Assembly: GCA_016192105.1 (NCBI GenBank)
Contig: JACPUV010000046.1
Location: 1-64,000, forward strand
DNA length: 64,000 nt
Direction: 5' to 3'
From: Sphingobacteriales bacterium
GTDB taxonomy: Bacteria; Bacteroidota; Bacteroidia; Chitinophagales; Chitinophagaceae
Of the stretch, positions 1 to 9,681 are shown one piece after another. Numbering within the stretch: position 1 is the stretch's first letter; the number at the start of each line of letters is the position of its first letter. A program made the position numbers and the translations under genes. The notes under the pieces were generated by a model that did not search any database, had not been told where the DNA came from, and was given only the letters and a program-made list of their open reading frames with translations.

Positions 1-65
1 AGGTACTGCAAAAAAAATTCCTCCGTGGCCGGTCAGAAAATTCGGTGAGCGGTCGAAAAAGCAGG

Positions 66-97
66 ATGGAAACTTTTGTTACGAAAATAGTTTCCAT
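66..97. promoter_or_regulatory. Candidate TetR operator palindrome
   Basis: A perfect 9-bp inverted repeat, ATGGAAACT at 66-74 and AGTTTCCAT at 89-97, is separated by 14 bp and lies 27 bp upstream of the TetR-family start codon. TetR dimers usually bind such palindromes in their own promoter, so this is a natural candidate for autoregulation and for control of the efflux operon downstream. The palindrome is seen directly; regulator binding is inferred from position only. Confidence 0.45.
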
Positions 98-123
98 AGT
101 TTTGCCCTTCCAAATCACCAATT

Positions 124-762
124 ATGGAACCCAAAGAGCGAATTCTGATCAAGGCCGAGGAGCTGTTTATGCAGTACGGGATCCGTTCTGTATCGATGGA
201 TGATATCGCCCATAGCCTGGGGATGAGCAAGAAGACCCTCTACCAGTATTTCGCTGATAAAGACGAACTGGTACACGCAGTGGTCGAAGGCCATATTCAG
301 CACATACAGACCGACTGCCAGTCCTGCCGCACGGAGGCTGCAAATGCCATTCACGAGATCTTCATCACCATGGAGCGGATCATGGAAGAGTTCAGCAATA
401 TGAACCCGATGATCCTTTATGATCTTGAGAAATTTCATTTTAATGCCTTCCAGCGGTTCCAGCAGTACCGGGGCAAGTTCCTGCTCCAGATCATCCGGGA
501 TAATATTGAATGGGGGATCCGGGAAGGATTGTACCGGGAGGATATAAATGTGGATGTGATGTCGAAATACCGGATCGAATCCATGATGATCCCCTTCAAT
601 GTGTCGGTATTTCCCCCGGGTAAATACAACCTGGGCGCCACTTCGGAAATGATCATCCAGAATTTTGCCTATGGTCTTGCCACCGTGAAAGGACATCAAC
701 TGATACAACAATACAATGAGCAACGCAAAAAACATCTTACTTATGAAGAGAACAAGAAATAA
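124..762 (+). CDS. TetR/AcrR family transcriptional regulator
   Basis: A 212-residue protein with the usual TetR layout. The N-terminal helix-turn-helix spans about residues 20-48 and holds the segments DDIAHSLGMSKKTLYQYF and DKDEL typical of the family; the rest is a helical ligand-binding and dimerisation region with no strong family signature. The gene is the first of a four-gene block: its end overlaps the start of the TolC gene by 20 bp, and adaptor and RND pump follow. It therefore probably represses the efflux operon it belongs to and is released by an unknown inducer. A 9-bp palindrome upstream (66-97) is a likely operator. The family is certain; the inducer cannot be read from the sequence. 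Confidence 0.93.
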   Translation: MEPKERILIKAEELFMQYGIRSVSMDDIAHSLGMSKKTLYQYFADKDELVHAVVEGHIQHIQTDCQSCRTEAANAIHEIFITMERIMEEFSNMNPMILYDLEKFHFNAFQRFQQYRGKFLLQIIRDNIEWGIREGLYREDINVDVMSKYRIESMMIPFNVSVFPPGKYNLGATSEMIIQNFAYGLATVKGHQLIQQYNEQRKKHLTYEENKK

Positions 763-2179
763 ACAGCGGGTAGATATCGGGAAGCTGTTTATGGCAGTCC
801 TGCTTCCGGTTTTCGGGGCGGCGCAGTCCGCAGCGGACACGAACAGCAAGGCCCGGCATGAGTTTAGCATCCAGCAGGCCATCGATTATGCACAAAAGAA
901 CAATGTGAATGTAAAAAACGCGCTGCTGGACGTACAGTACCAGGAGCAGGTGAACCGGGAAGTGACTTCCCGGGCTTATCCCGGTATCAATGCCAGTCTC
1001 GGTACAACCTATAACCCCAATGTCGCCACCCAGGTGATCCCCAATTTTATTTCCCCCGCCACCTACCAGGTGCTGATTGATGAAGGGGTTAAAGACGGAA
1101 GCGGGAATCCCATCCAGATGCCGGCTGATTTTGGCCTGATCGCCGCGCAGTTCGGTACGAAGTACAGCGCTATGGCCGGGATTTCACTTACACAATTGCT
1201 GTTTGACGGCCAGGTATTTGTCGGGTTGCAGGCAAGGGATGCCACCATGCGCTTTGCCAAAAAGAATGTGGAAGTGACCGAAGAGATGATCCGTACCAAT
1301 ATTTATAAACTGTACTACCAGCTGCTGGTGAGCAAAACGCAGGTGGAATTACTGGATGCCAATATTGAGCGCCTCGGCAAATTGCTGAAAGATACCCGCA
1401 TCATCTATGAAAACGGGTTTACGGAGAAGCTGGATGTGGATAAACTCACCGTGCAGCTTACCAACCTGCAGACGGAGAAAAGCAAAGTGCTGAACAATAT
1501 TTCCAATGGCTATTACGGGCTGAAAGTCCTGATGGGTATGCCGGTACAGGATGAACTGGTGCTGACCGATAAGCTGACAGCGGAACAGATCAAAGACGGT
1601 ATCCTGGAAGGCAGTATCTATTCCTATAATGACCGGAAAGACTACCAGTATGCACAGATCGGGAAGGAACTGAGCGCATTCAATATCCGCCGGTACAAGC
1701 TGAGCCAGGTACCGACGATTTCCCTGAACGGGCAATACGCAAAGAATGCACAGCGGAATAAATGGAATTTCCTGGGTAAGGGAGACTGGTTCACGATCTC
1801 TTCGGTAAGCCTGAACATGACGATCCCGATCTTCAACGGGTTTTATACCCAGTCAAAGATCCGGCAGACAACAATCCAGCTGCGCCAGGCCGAAAACCGG
1901 ATCGAAGCGCTGAAACTTTCTATCGACAGCGAAGTGGAGACCGCCAAAAACAATTACCGTTCCGCCGTCAGCACCATGGACTTCCAGCAGAAGAATATGG
2001 AACTGGCAGAAAAAGTGTACCAGCAAACCAAGAAGAAATACGAAGTGGGCACCGGCTCACAAACGGAGATCAATGCGGCGCAGGTGGAATTGAAAACGGC
2101 ACAAAACGGGTATATCACCGCGCTGTATGATGCAGTGATCGCCCGGATCGATTTCCTGAAAGCCACCGGCAAACTCTGA
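743..2179 (+). CDS. TolC family outer membrane efflux protein
   Basis: Outer-membrane channel of a tripartite RND efflux pump. The preferred ATG at 743 gives 478 residues beginning MKRTRNKQR and followed by a hydrophobic signal segment ending near GAAQS; an upstream in-frame ATG at 716 would add nine residues in front of the basic region and is less likely. The body has the duplicated TolC/OEP coiled-coil pattern, with long helical stretches such as VEVTEEMIRTNIYKLYYQLL in the first half and a matching AENRIEALKLSIDSEVETA stretch in the second. The start lies inside the end of the TetR gene, which argues for translational coupling, and the adaptor gene starts 15 bp after the stop. The substrate is unknown. 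Confidence 0.9.
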   Translation: MKRTRNKQRVDIGKLFMAVLLPVFGAAQSAADTNSKARHEFSIQQAIDYAQKNNVNVKNALLDVQYQEQVNREVTSRAYPGINASLGTTYNPNVATQVIPNFISPATYQVLIDEGVKDGSGNPIQMPADFGLIAAQFGTKYSAMAGISLTQLLFDGQVFVGLQARDATMRFAKKNVEVTEEMIRTNIYKLYYQLLVSKTQVELLDANIERLGKLLKDTRIIYENGFTEKLDVDKLTVQLTNLQTEKSKVLNNISNGYYGLKVLMGMPVQDELVLTDKLTAEQIKDGILEGSIYSYNDRKDYQYAQIGKELSAFNIRRYKLSQVPTISLNGQYAKNAQRNKWNFLGKGDWFTISSVSLNMTIPIFNGFYTQSKIRQTTIQLRQAENRIEALKLSIDSEVETAKNNYRSAVSTMDFQQKNMELAEKVYQQTKKKYEVGTGSQTEINAAQVELKTAQNGYITALYDAVIARIDFLKATGKL

Positions 2180-2194
2180 TAACAAAACCAACTA

Positions 2195-3427
2195 ATGACG
2201 AATAAATTAACCAATATGAACGCGATAATGAAAATAACAGCGGTAGTCCTGATTACCGTGACCGTAGCTGCCTGCGGCGGCGCCAAAGAAGAAAAAGGTC
2301 AGCTGGGTGACCTGAAAGTAAAACTGGAAAAACTGAAAAAAGACAAGAGCAATCTTGAATCAGATATCCGCAAGATCGAAGAGCAAATTGCCAAGGCCGA
2401 TCCGGCAGCGGCGAGCCAGGTAAGAAGGCTGGTGGCGGCAGATACCCTGCGTACCACTGATTTTGCGCATTATATTGACCTGCAGGGCAAGATTGCCAGC
2501 AATGGAATCGGCTATGTGGCACCCAAAGGACAGGGTGGCCTGATCCGGGCGATTTATGTAAGTGTGGGACAACGGGTAGGAGTGGGACAACTGGTCCTGA
2601 AACTGGATGATGCGATCCAGCGGCAGCAACTGGCCGCGGCTCAGCAGGCAGTAAGTCAGCTGAGAACCCGGCTGGCACAATCGCAAACGGTGTATGAGCG
2701 CCACCAGAATCTCTGGAAGCAAAATATAGGCGCGGAAATAAATGTCATCAATGCCAAAGCGGATGTGGATGCCATGGCGGCCCAGTTAAAAGCGGCGGAA
2801 GCACAGGTGGGGCAGGCCAGTGAAGCATTGGACATGACCAATGTAAGGACTGGTATAAGCGGTGTAGTGGAAGCGGTGAATGTCCGTGTTGGTGAATCTT
2901 TCTCCGGGGCCACTCAGCAGGGCGGGCAGATTGTGATCGTGAATAACTCCTCTTTAAAAGTAGAAGTGCCGGTGCCGGACAATTATGTAGCCAAAGTGAA
3001 AAAAGGGGATAAAGTCCTGGTATCCGTTCCGGAAACCGGGAAAGCTCCTTATGCATCCATAATCAGCGTGGTGGGCGCCTCCATTGATGCCACCACCCGT
3101 TCCTTCCTGACCGAGGCCAGGCTTCCTTCCGATCCCCTGCTGAAACCTAACCAGACAGCCGTGATGAAGATCCTCGATTACCAGGCAAAAGCCGCGATTG
3201 CCATCCCGGTCAATACGGTGCAGAGTGATGAGAAAGGGAAATATGTATATGTAATCGAAAAGTCGGGTGACAAACTGGTGGCCCGCAAAAAGGCAGTGCA
3301 GGTTGGCGAGGTATATGATGGGATCATTGAGATCAAAAGCGGCCTGGGCGGCGGTGACGTGCTGATCACCGAAGGATACCAGTCTGTTTATGACGGGCAG
3401 GCCGTGACCACCGGCAACAACAAATAA
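2195..3427 (+). CDS. RND efflux periplasmic adaptor lipoprotein (HlyD/MFP family)
   Basis: Membrane-fusion protein linking the inner-membrane RND pump to TolC. The N-terminus has a lipoprotein signal ending in VAAC followed by GG, so the mature protein is probably lipid-anchored. Next come a coiled-coil region (about residues 35-65), a lipoyl-like half with GQRVGVGQLVLKLDD, a helical hairpin rich in A and Q, the second lipoyl half (GISGVVEAVNVRVGE) and C-terminal beta-barrel and membrane-proximal domains. In-frame ATGs also exist at 2216 and 2228; the last gives the most compact signal peptide (MKITAVVLITV), so the true start may be there. It sits between tolC-like and RND genes in one operon. 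Confidence 0.9.
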   Translation: MTNKLTNMNAIMKITAVVLITVTVAACGGAKEEKGQLGDLKVKLEKLKKDKSNLESDIRKIEEQIAKADPAAASQVRRLVAADTLRTTDFAHYIDLQGKIASNGIGYVAPKGQGGLIRAIYVSVGQRVGVGQLVLKLDDAIQRQQLAAAQQAVSQLRTRLAQSQTVYERHQNLWKQNIGAEINVINAKADVDAMAAQLKAAEAQVGQASEALDMTNVRTGISGVVEAVNVRVGESFSGATQQGGQIVIVNNSSLKVEVPVPDNYVAKVKKGDKVLVSVPETGKAPYASIISVVGASIDATTRSFLTEARLPSDPLLKPNQTAVMKILDYQAKAAIAIPVNTVQSDEKGKYVYVIEKSGDKLVARKKAVQVGEVYDGIIEIKSGLGGGDVLITEGYQSVYDGQAVTTGNNK

Positions 3428-3451
3428 TAAGTACAGCCAAAAAACTGATCT

Positions 3452-6400
3452 ATGAAACTAACGGAAGCAATTATAAAAAAAGTCAAAGAGTTTAAGCCGA
3501 CCAGCTGGGCGATCGATAACCGGGTGGCGGTTTATATCATGGCGATCATCATTTCAGGTATCGGGTTTACGCAATTCATCACCCTGCCGAAAGAGCAGTT
3601 CCCGGATATTGTGGTGCCCACCATTTCGGTCACCACCATTTATGCCGGTAACTCCGCAAAGGATATTGAAAACCTGGTTACCCAGCCCATCGAAAAGGAA
3701 CTGAAAGGGATCAGCGGGGCCAAGGTGAATAAGATCCAGAGTATCTCGCAGGCCGATTACAGCCTGATCGTCGTGGAATTTGATACGGATGTAAAGACCG
3801 ATATCGCCAAGCAAAAAGTAAAAGACGCAATTGACAGGGCCACATCGGACCTGCCGACTGACCTGACCTCTGAACCCAATGTGCAGGAGTTCGCGTTTAG
3901 TGATATGCCCATCATGTTTGTCAATATCAGCGGTGATTTTGACGGGATGCAGCTGAAGAAATACGCGGATAAAATGCAGGACCGCTTTGAGGCCCTCAGC
4001 GAAGTGAACCGGGCGGAGATCGTAGGCGCCCCGGAAAGGGAAATCCAGGTCAACGTAGATCCGTACAAACTCACCGCGGCCCGTGTTAGCCTGACGGATG
4101 TGGAAAACGCGATCAGCCGGGAAAATCATGATATCACGGGTGGCCTGATCCAGACAATGGACATGAAGCGTACCCTGAAAGTGAAGGGACAGTTTACCAG
4201 TGTGCAGGACCTCTATGATGTAGTGGTGCGCAGCAGTTCGCAGGGGGCTTCGGTTTACCTGCGCGACGTGGCGGAATTAAAAGACACGATCAAGGAAAAA
4301 GAAAGTTATGCCCGGCTGGATGGAAAAAATGTGGTAACCCTGAATATTATCAAGCGGTCCGGCGAGAACCTGATTGAATGTGCAGATAAAGTGAAGGAAG
4401 AGGTGGCCGCCATGCAAAAAACCGGGGAGCTTCCCCAGAACCTGCGGGTGGAATTTACCGGCGATACCAGCAAACAAACCAAGACCTCTTTCAACGAACT
4501 GATCAATACCATTGTCATTGGATTTATCCTGGTACTGCTGATCCTGATGTTCTTTATGGGCGTCACCAATGCCTTCTTTGTGGCCCTGAGTGTGCCGCTG
4601 AGTGTATTTGTGGCCTTCCTGTTCATCCCGTTGGTGAGCAGTTTGTCGGGTATCAATATCACCCTGAACTTCATTGTTCTTTTTGCCCTTCTTTTCGGAC
4701 TGGGGATCATCGTGGATGATGCCATTGTGGTCATTGAAAATACGCACCGGATCTTTGCGAACGGGAAAATACCGATCGTGAAAAGCGCGAAGGAGGCGGC
4801 GGGTGAGGTGTTCATTCCGGTATTGGCGGGTACGGCCACCACGCTGGCGCCCTTTTTCCCGCTCCTGTTATGGAAGGGACTGATCGGTAAGTTCATGATC
4901 TATCTCCCGATCGTGCTGATCTTAACACTGGCGGCTTCCCTGATCGTGGCCTTCTTCTTCAACCCGGTATTTGCGGTGAGCTTCATGAAACCGGAAGGGA
5001 AGGAATTTGAAGAACCGAAAAATGCGGTGTTCCGTAAGAAATGGTTCTGGACCGCTTCCATCGGCGGCGTATTGCTGCACCTGGTACAGTTTCACGGCAC
5101 CGCGAACTTCCTGTTGCTGATGGCCATCCTGATGGTATTTAATTCGTATGTGCTGAGTGATGTCATTCACCGGTTCCAAAACGGCTTCCTGCCGGGACTG
5201 ATGAACCGGTATGAACGCCTGCTCCGCTGGGTATTACAGGGGAAAAGACCGGTACGCGCTTTTTATTCGCTTTTTGGTGTATTTGCACTGGCTGTATTTT
5301 TACTGGGGATCAGTATCGCCACCGGGCGTACCAAGTCAACTTTCTTCCCGAGCGGGGATCCCAATTTTGTCTATGTGTACCTGAAGATGCCGGTGGGGAC
5401 GGATGCCCGTGTTACCGACAGTGTGTTGCATATCCTGGAGCACCGGGTGGAGAAAGTGCTGGAGAAGGAAAAGCCCGGGGAGCCCGGTTCAATTGTAGAA
5501 AGTATCATCACCAATGTGGCGGTGAATGCCAATAACCCCCGCGATAATAACCGGAGTGTACAATCCAACCTGGGCCGGATACAGGTTTCGTTTGTGGAGT
5601 TTGAAAAAAGGGATGGCAAGGCAACAGGTCCGCTTATGGACACGATCCGGGCCCGGGTACAGGGGCTGCCGGGTACCAGCGTGGAAGTAAGCCAGGAAGA
5701 CAACGGCCCGCCCACCGATCCCCCGGTGAATATTGAAGTATCCGGTGATTACCTGGATAATGTAACCCGCGTTGCGACAGATCTCTTCCGCTACCTGGAT
5801 ACCAACCGGGTTGAAGGGATCGAAAACCTGCAGCCGGATGTGGATCTCTTTAACCCGGAAATTACGGTTACAGTGGACCGTAAGAAAGCCATGATGGAGG
5901 GACTGAGTACCGCCCAGATTGGCATGGAACTCCGGACGGCGGTTTTCGGGAAAGAGGTCAGCAAGATCAAGGACGGGGAAGATGAATATAAGATCCAGCT
6001 TCGCCACCGGGAGGATTTGCGGAATAATATTACCGGGCTGATGAATATGCGCATCACGTTTATGGATATGAATACCATGCAGGTGAAATCGCTGCCGCTC
6101 AGTTCCGTTGCAACGGTGGATTATACCAATACAGCAGGTGGCGTAAAGCGCAAGAATGTAAAGCGGACCGTGCAGTTGCAGAGTAATGTGCTCGATCCCA
6201 CGATGGTGGCGCCGATCAATGCACAGCTGCAAACCAGGATCCGGGAGTTTAAGGAAAAGAATACCATACCGGCTGATGTGAATATCAAATTAAGCGGGCA
6301 GAGTGAACAGGAACAGGAAACCAATTCCTTCCTGGGTAAGGCGCTGATCATTGCGCTGATGCTGATCTTCTTTATCCTCGTCCTGCAGTTCAACAGTATG

Positions 6401-7030
6401 AGTAAACCCTTTATCGTGCTGACGGAGATCTTTTTCTCCATTATCGGGGTGCTGCTGGGCTACGCCTTTACCGGGATGACCATTGCCTCCATTATGATGG
6501 GGGTGGGTATCATCGGGCTGGCCGGTATCGTGATCAAGAACGGGATCCTGCTGATCGAATTCACCGATGAACTGCGTCAGCGGGGTATGCGTACCCGTGA
6601 GGCGGCGATCCAGGCCGGTAAGATCCGGATCATACCGGTATTGCTGACAGCGGTGGCCACGATCCTGGGACTGTTCCCGCTGGCCGTTGGTATGAACCTT
6701 GACTTTGCCGGATTGTTCCAGCACCTGCGGCCCAATTTATTTTTCGGAGGTGACAGTGTGGTGTTCTGGGGACCATTGGCCTGGACCATCATCTTTGGCC
6801 TGATCTTCTCCTTCTTCCTCACCCTGATCATGGTACCGAGTATGTACCTGATCGCTGAACGGCTGAAACGCCCGATGGAGAAATTTTACGGAACCCGGTT
6901 TATCGCCCTGCTCGGTTTTGCCGGTCCTTTCTTCTTCATCTTTGTGGGTATTATGTATCTTGGAAGGAGATTACAGGGTAAGAAAGTATGGCTGGGTAAA
7001 CTGAAACCGGCGCCCTTAAAAGCTTCATAA
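3452..7030 (+). CDS. RND efflux permease, HAE1-like (AcrB/MexF superfamily)
   Basis: Proton-driven inner-membrane pump of 1192 residues, longer than typical AcrB (about 1050). The N-terminal helix, porter regions and the transmembrane bundle containing GLGIIVDDAIVVIEN, with the conserved DD relay pair, identify the family; a second bundle near residues 960-1130 contains GIVIKNGILLIEF. Extra length comes from an added hydrophobic segment after residue 520 (VLLHLVQFHGTANFLLLMAI) and a further helix at the C-terminus (FAGPFFFIFVGIMYLG), which I recall as common in Bacteroidota homologues. It completes the tetR-tolC-adaptor-RND operon, and a terminator hairpin follows 30 bp after the stop. Substrate range is unknown. 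Confidence 0.93.
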   Translation: MKLTEAIIKKVKEFKPTSWAIDNRVAVYIMAIIISGIGFTQFITLPKEQFPDIVVPTISVTTIYAGNSAKDIENLVTQPIEKELKGISGAKVNKIQSISQADYSLIVVEFDTDVKTDIAKQKVKDAIDRATSDLPTDLTSEPNVQEFAFSDMPIMFVNISGDFDGMQLKKYADKMQDRFEALSEVNRAEIVGAPEREIQVNVDPYKLTAARVSLTDVENAISRENHDITGGLIQTMDMKRTLKVKGQFTSVQDLYDVVVRSSSQGASVYLRDVAELKDTIKEKESYARLDGKNVVTLNIIKRSGENLIECADKVKEEVAAMQKTGELPQNLRVEFTGDTSKQTKTSFNELINTIVIGFILVLLILMFFMGVTNAFFVALSVPLSVFVAFLFIPLVSSLSGINITLNFIVLFALLFGLGIIVDDAIVVIENTHRIFANGKIPIVKSAKEAAGEVFIPVLAGTATTLAPFFPLLLWKGLIGKFMIYLPIVLILTLAASLIVAFFFNPVFAVSFMKPEGKEFEEPKNAVFRKKWFWTASIGGVLLHLVQFHGTANFLLLMAILMVFNSYVLSDVIHRFQNGFLPGLMNRYERLLRWVLQGKRPVRAFYSLFGVFALAVFLLGISIATGRTKSTFFPSGDPNFVYVYLKMPVGTDARVTDSVLHILEHRVEKVLEKEKPGEPGSIVESIITNVAVNANNPRDNNRSVQSNLGRIQVSFVEFEKRDGKATGPLMDTIRARVQGLPGTSVEVSQEDNGPPTDPPVNIEVSGDYLDNVTRVATDLFRYLDTNRVEGIENLQPDVDLFNPEITVTVDRKKAMMEGLSTAQIGMELRTAVFGKEVSKIKDGEDEYKIQLRHREDLRNNITGLMNMRITFMDMNTMQVKSLPLSSVATVDYTNTAGGVKRKNVKRTVQLQSNVLDPTMVAPINAQLQTRIREFKEKNTIPADVNIKLSGQSEQEQETNSFLGKALIIALMLIFFILVLQFNSMSKPFIVLTEIFFSIIGVLLGYAFTGMTIASIMMGVGIIGLAGIVIKNGILLIEFTDELRQRGMRTREAAIQAGKIRIIPVLLTAVATILGLFPLAVGMNLDFAGLFQHLRPNLFFGGDSVVFWGPLAWTIIFGLIFSFFLTLIMVPSMYLIAERLKRPMEKFYGTRFIALLGFAGPFFFIFVGIMYLGRRLQGKKVWLGKLKPAPLKAS

Positions 7031-7060
7031 ATGAAAAACCGTGGTTGGTTTTGATGTACT

Positions 7061-7089
7061 GGGCTGTATCGGAAGATACGGCCCTTTTT
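7061..7089 (+). terminator. Intrinsic terminator of the RND operon
   Basis: GGGCTGTATC (7061-7070) and GATACGGCCC (7075-7084) pair over 10 bp with one G-T wobble around a GGAA tetraloop, followed by TTTTT. It lies 30 bp past the RND stop codon and overlaps the end of the convergent gene at 7088, so it is best read as ending the efflux transcript. Confidence 0.75.
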
Positions 7090-8668
7090 ATTTCCGGGGA
7101 ATTCCATCCGCCACGATGATCCCCGCTGAAAAATTCAGGGTATGTACAGCCCGCAGGTTATTTTCTTTGCCGGGCAGCAGGGACCAGGCCATCTCTTCCC
7201 GGTATTCCGTTTCGGAAAGAAGGGTAATCCTGTTCAGCGCCAGGGCATAGCCGTATTGGGAGGAAGCATTGTTCTGCGCGGGCCGGAATAATTGGCCATT
7301 CATCCGGAAGATCTTCCCGGCGGGCCGGCAGCCGGCGATATGCGTCACCACCGGGTTCTGAGGATGAGGGGTCCAGTTGCCGGACAGAAGATCCCTGCTG
7401 TAATACAGCAGCAACTGGTCATTGGTGGATGTATGCGCTGGCCCGGCTGCACAGCCAAACAACCACCAGGTATCGTTCTCCAGCCAGAGAGTGGGGTCGA
7501 TTAACAGGGTATCCTTTAACAACAGGCATTGCAGTTCCCACTGACGGGGGAAACGGGTGGCTTTGTATAATTCCACGGTATGGTTGGCACTGGTATCGGG
7601 GATCATATAGTGCTCATCCTGCCAGCAGAACAGGAAGGGATAAGCAAGGTGATACGGTTTGTCCAGCACGATTTCGGGTTTGGAAAATTTTCCCGATGCA
7701 TCCAGTTTGAGCAAACTGATATGCGCTTTATTGCGGCTGTAACTAAATTCTTCAAAAAAAAGATAATGTTCGTTCCCGGCTGTGCTGACAAAGGGATCGG
7801 CCCAAAAGCAGCCTGCAGGGGGTTCCAGTACGGTAAAGGCACCCAGGTCAGGAGGATGCCCGTTAAAATCACCGCGTTGGAAGAGCAGTGTAAACCGCTG
7901 GCTTTGGAATTTGCTCTTTCGTTTGTACCGGAGATAGCGCCAGGCATTCCGTATGATCAATGCCGCCATCCGGAGATTGCCAGGTACTTCGGCGTAAGCC
8001 CTTAGGCCCGGCCGGCCGCTTTGCATGGCTGAACTGTATTTTTTTATAAAGGATTCCTTTCCCAGTGAGAGGAGTTCCTTTAACCGGTAGGCCAGGAAGG
8101 TGGATGCTTTCCAGGCCTGTACGCACAGGTTATTTTTTATGGAGTAGGGAACAGTATTGCTGTAACCATCATACACTTTAAGGGCATTGTTTTGCCCGGG
8201 AAACTGCACCCATAGCGAACTGCCCGTAACCGGTTCATCGTTCATCACTTCTCCGAAAGCGGGGAGGGCCGCAGCTTCGTAAGCCCCATTACCAAGACGG
8301 ATTGACCAGATACCCATTGGGGGAACCGGCCCGGGATGATAAGCGGGATCGGTGAGGCATGAACGGAACAGGAGGTCCGTGTTAGCGGGATTGTTCTCCC
8401 CGGCATTCAATACAGGGGCTGCCGGGAATAATTCTTTTACAGGGGTTATGCTGAATGCATCCGGTACAGTGCGGAACCAGTGGTCTTCAAACTTTTTATA
8501 CAGCCGGTACACCAGGGATCCTTTAATGGCTTTCTTTTCCGGCGCTGCCAGGAAGACGATATCCTGCAGCAATCCTTCCCCCAAAGCCTGTTGCAGCATG
8601 ACCGCTTCCCAGGCAGGAAGGCCTTTATGGGGCGGAACCAGTACGGCTGCTTTCAGGGAGTTGTGCAT
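7088..8668 (-). CDS. Formyltransferase-like / GINT1 N-terminal-like domain protein
   Basis: A 526-residue cytosolic protein. The first 200 or so residues resemble the formyltransferase-like fold that precedes this domain in bacterial relatives (LKAAVLVPPHKGLPAW at the start). The C-terminal half, from about residue 270, is a five-bladed-propeller, GH43-like module with the hallmark segments FWADPFV, YLFFEEF, HISLL, YPFLFCW, YMIPDT and DPTLW. This module is known from the N-terminal region of plant glucosamine inositolphosphorylceramide transferase (GINT1). The role in bacteria is not settled; sugar-phosphate or glycolipid modification is an inference. It starts 15 bp after the GNAT gene stop, so the two form an operon. 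The domain call is fairly firm, the function is not. Confidence 0.6.
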   Translation of the reverse strand: MHNSLKAAVLVPPHKGLPAWEAVMLQQALGEGLLQDIVFLAAPEKKAIKGSLVYRLYKKFEDHWFRTVPDAFSITPVKELFPAAPVLNAGENNPANTDLLFRSCLTDPAYHPGPVPPMGIWSIRLGNGAYEAAALPAFGEVMNDEPVTGSSLWVQFPGQNNALKVYDGYSNTVPYSIKNNLCVQAWKASTFLAYRLKELLSLGKESFIKKYSSAMQSGRPGLRAYAEVPGNLRMAALIIRNAWRYLRYKRKSKFQSQRFTLLFQRGDFNGHPPDLGAFTVLEPPAGCFWADPFVSTAGNEHYLFFEEFSYSRNKAHISLLKLDASGKFSKPEIVLDKPYHLAYPFLFCWQDEHYMIPDTSANHTVELYKATRFPRQWELQCLLLKDTLLIDPTLWLENDTWWLFGCAAGPAHTSTNDQLLLYYSRDLLSGNWTPHPQNPVVTHIAGCRPAGKIFRMNGQLFRPAQNNASSQYGYALALNRITLLSETEYREEMAWSLLPGKENNLRAVHTLNFSAGIIVADGIPRK

Positions 8669-8683
8669 GAATTCTTTCTTTTA

Positions 8684-9655
8684 TTACCAGGTGTCAAAAT
8701 CGGCTCCGGTGATCAGCAGGCTGATGGGCGCCTTTTGATCGGGCAGGTAAAAACAGCTAACATCTTTCCCGGCCGGCCGAAAGGCTTTTAGCGGCTCCGG
8801 CAGGGGGATGCTTTCATTCAGGTTTAAAACAATCGTATTATATCCCGACCAGAAAGCGAACCGTTTTAATTTACGGATGATCCTTTCCGTAATACCGTGG
8901 TAATTGTCCATTTCACCAATCCAGATCACATCGGTCAGCCGGATCCAGAATGTAATATCCTCAATGCGGATGAATAACTTATCAGGGGTTTCTTTGTAAC
9001 GTAAATAAGCCGAATCCCTGTACACCCGGTAATACCCGTTCGTAAGCGGGTTATGGAAGGAGTCAACAGCAGTGGACCTGTATTTCCGGAGCAGGCGGGT
9101 TGCCAGGGATAACTGCCATTTCCGGATCAGGGGGCTCTTCTTACTGAGCCTGGAGAGGGGGAAGGTTTTGAAGGTTAATTTCAGGTCGTACCGGGTGACC
9201 TGGTCCACTTCTTTCCATTGAAGGTGTTTGAGGAAACCGGGTAAGGAATTGTCATTCGGGAAACCATAGATATACCGGATCCCTTTTTTTTCACATTCCG
9301 CATAGGTCAGCCGGGCCAGGGTCACAAACAATCCTTTTTTCCGGTGAGCCGAATGGGTCATGGTATCACCCGACTGGGCAACCAGTATTTTTTCATGTTC
9401 CCGGAATACAAGGTGAGGGAAAACACCGTAATAAGCGGCAGGCGCAAGACTGGCTGTGTGGAGAGCGATAAAAGCGATATGCTCACAGCCGGGGGCAGGG
9501 GTATCATATCTTTTGCGGATATCCTCTATCGTGAGCCTGGAACCAAAAGCATCCGCATAAAGTTCAGTAAGCAGCGGGTAATGAGCGGCAGTTACTCTTG
9601 TAAAAGTGTATTCATCTGTTACCGTTTTCCTGATATCCCCGCCGTTGCCTGTCAT
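8684..9655 (-). CDS. GNAT family N-acetyltransferase
   Basis: A 323-residue protein whose first 190 residues follow the GNAT fold: YTFTRVTAAHYPLLTELYADAF at the start, a beta strand with GVFPHLVF, then the acetyl-CoA loop region around GDTMTHSAHRKKGLF and the helix LARLTYAECEKKGIRYIYGFPN. The second half (from about 200) resembles the C-terminal extension of GNATs that modify cell-envelope sugars, but no catalytic residue can be named with certainty. It is the upstream partner of the GINT1-like gene with a 15-bp gap, suggesting joint action on a sugar or lipid head group (inference). A terminator separates it from the M16 peptidase gene upstream. Confidence 0.75.
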   Translation of the reverse strand: MTGNGGDIRKTVTDEYTFTRVTAAHYPLLTELYADAFGSRLTIEDIRKRYDTPAPGCEHIAFIALHTASLAPAAYYGVFPHLVFREHEKILVAQSGDTMTHSAHRKKGLFVTLARLTYAECEKKGIRYIYGFPNDNSLPGFLKHLQWKEVDQVTRYDLKLTFKTFPLSRLSKKSPLIRKWQLSLATRLLRKYRSTAVDSFHNPLTNGYYRVYRDSAYLRYKETPDKLFIRIEDITFWIRLTDVIWIGEMDNYHGITERIIRKLKRFAFWSGYNTIVLNLNESIPLPEPLKAFRPAGKDVSCFYLPDQKAPISLLITGADFDTW

Positions 9656-9681
9656 CGTTTCAAACTTAAACCTTTCTGACT

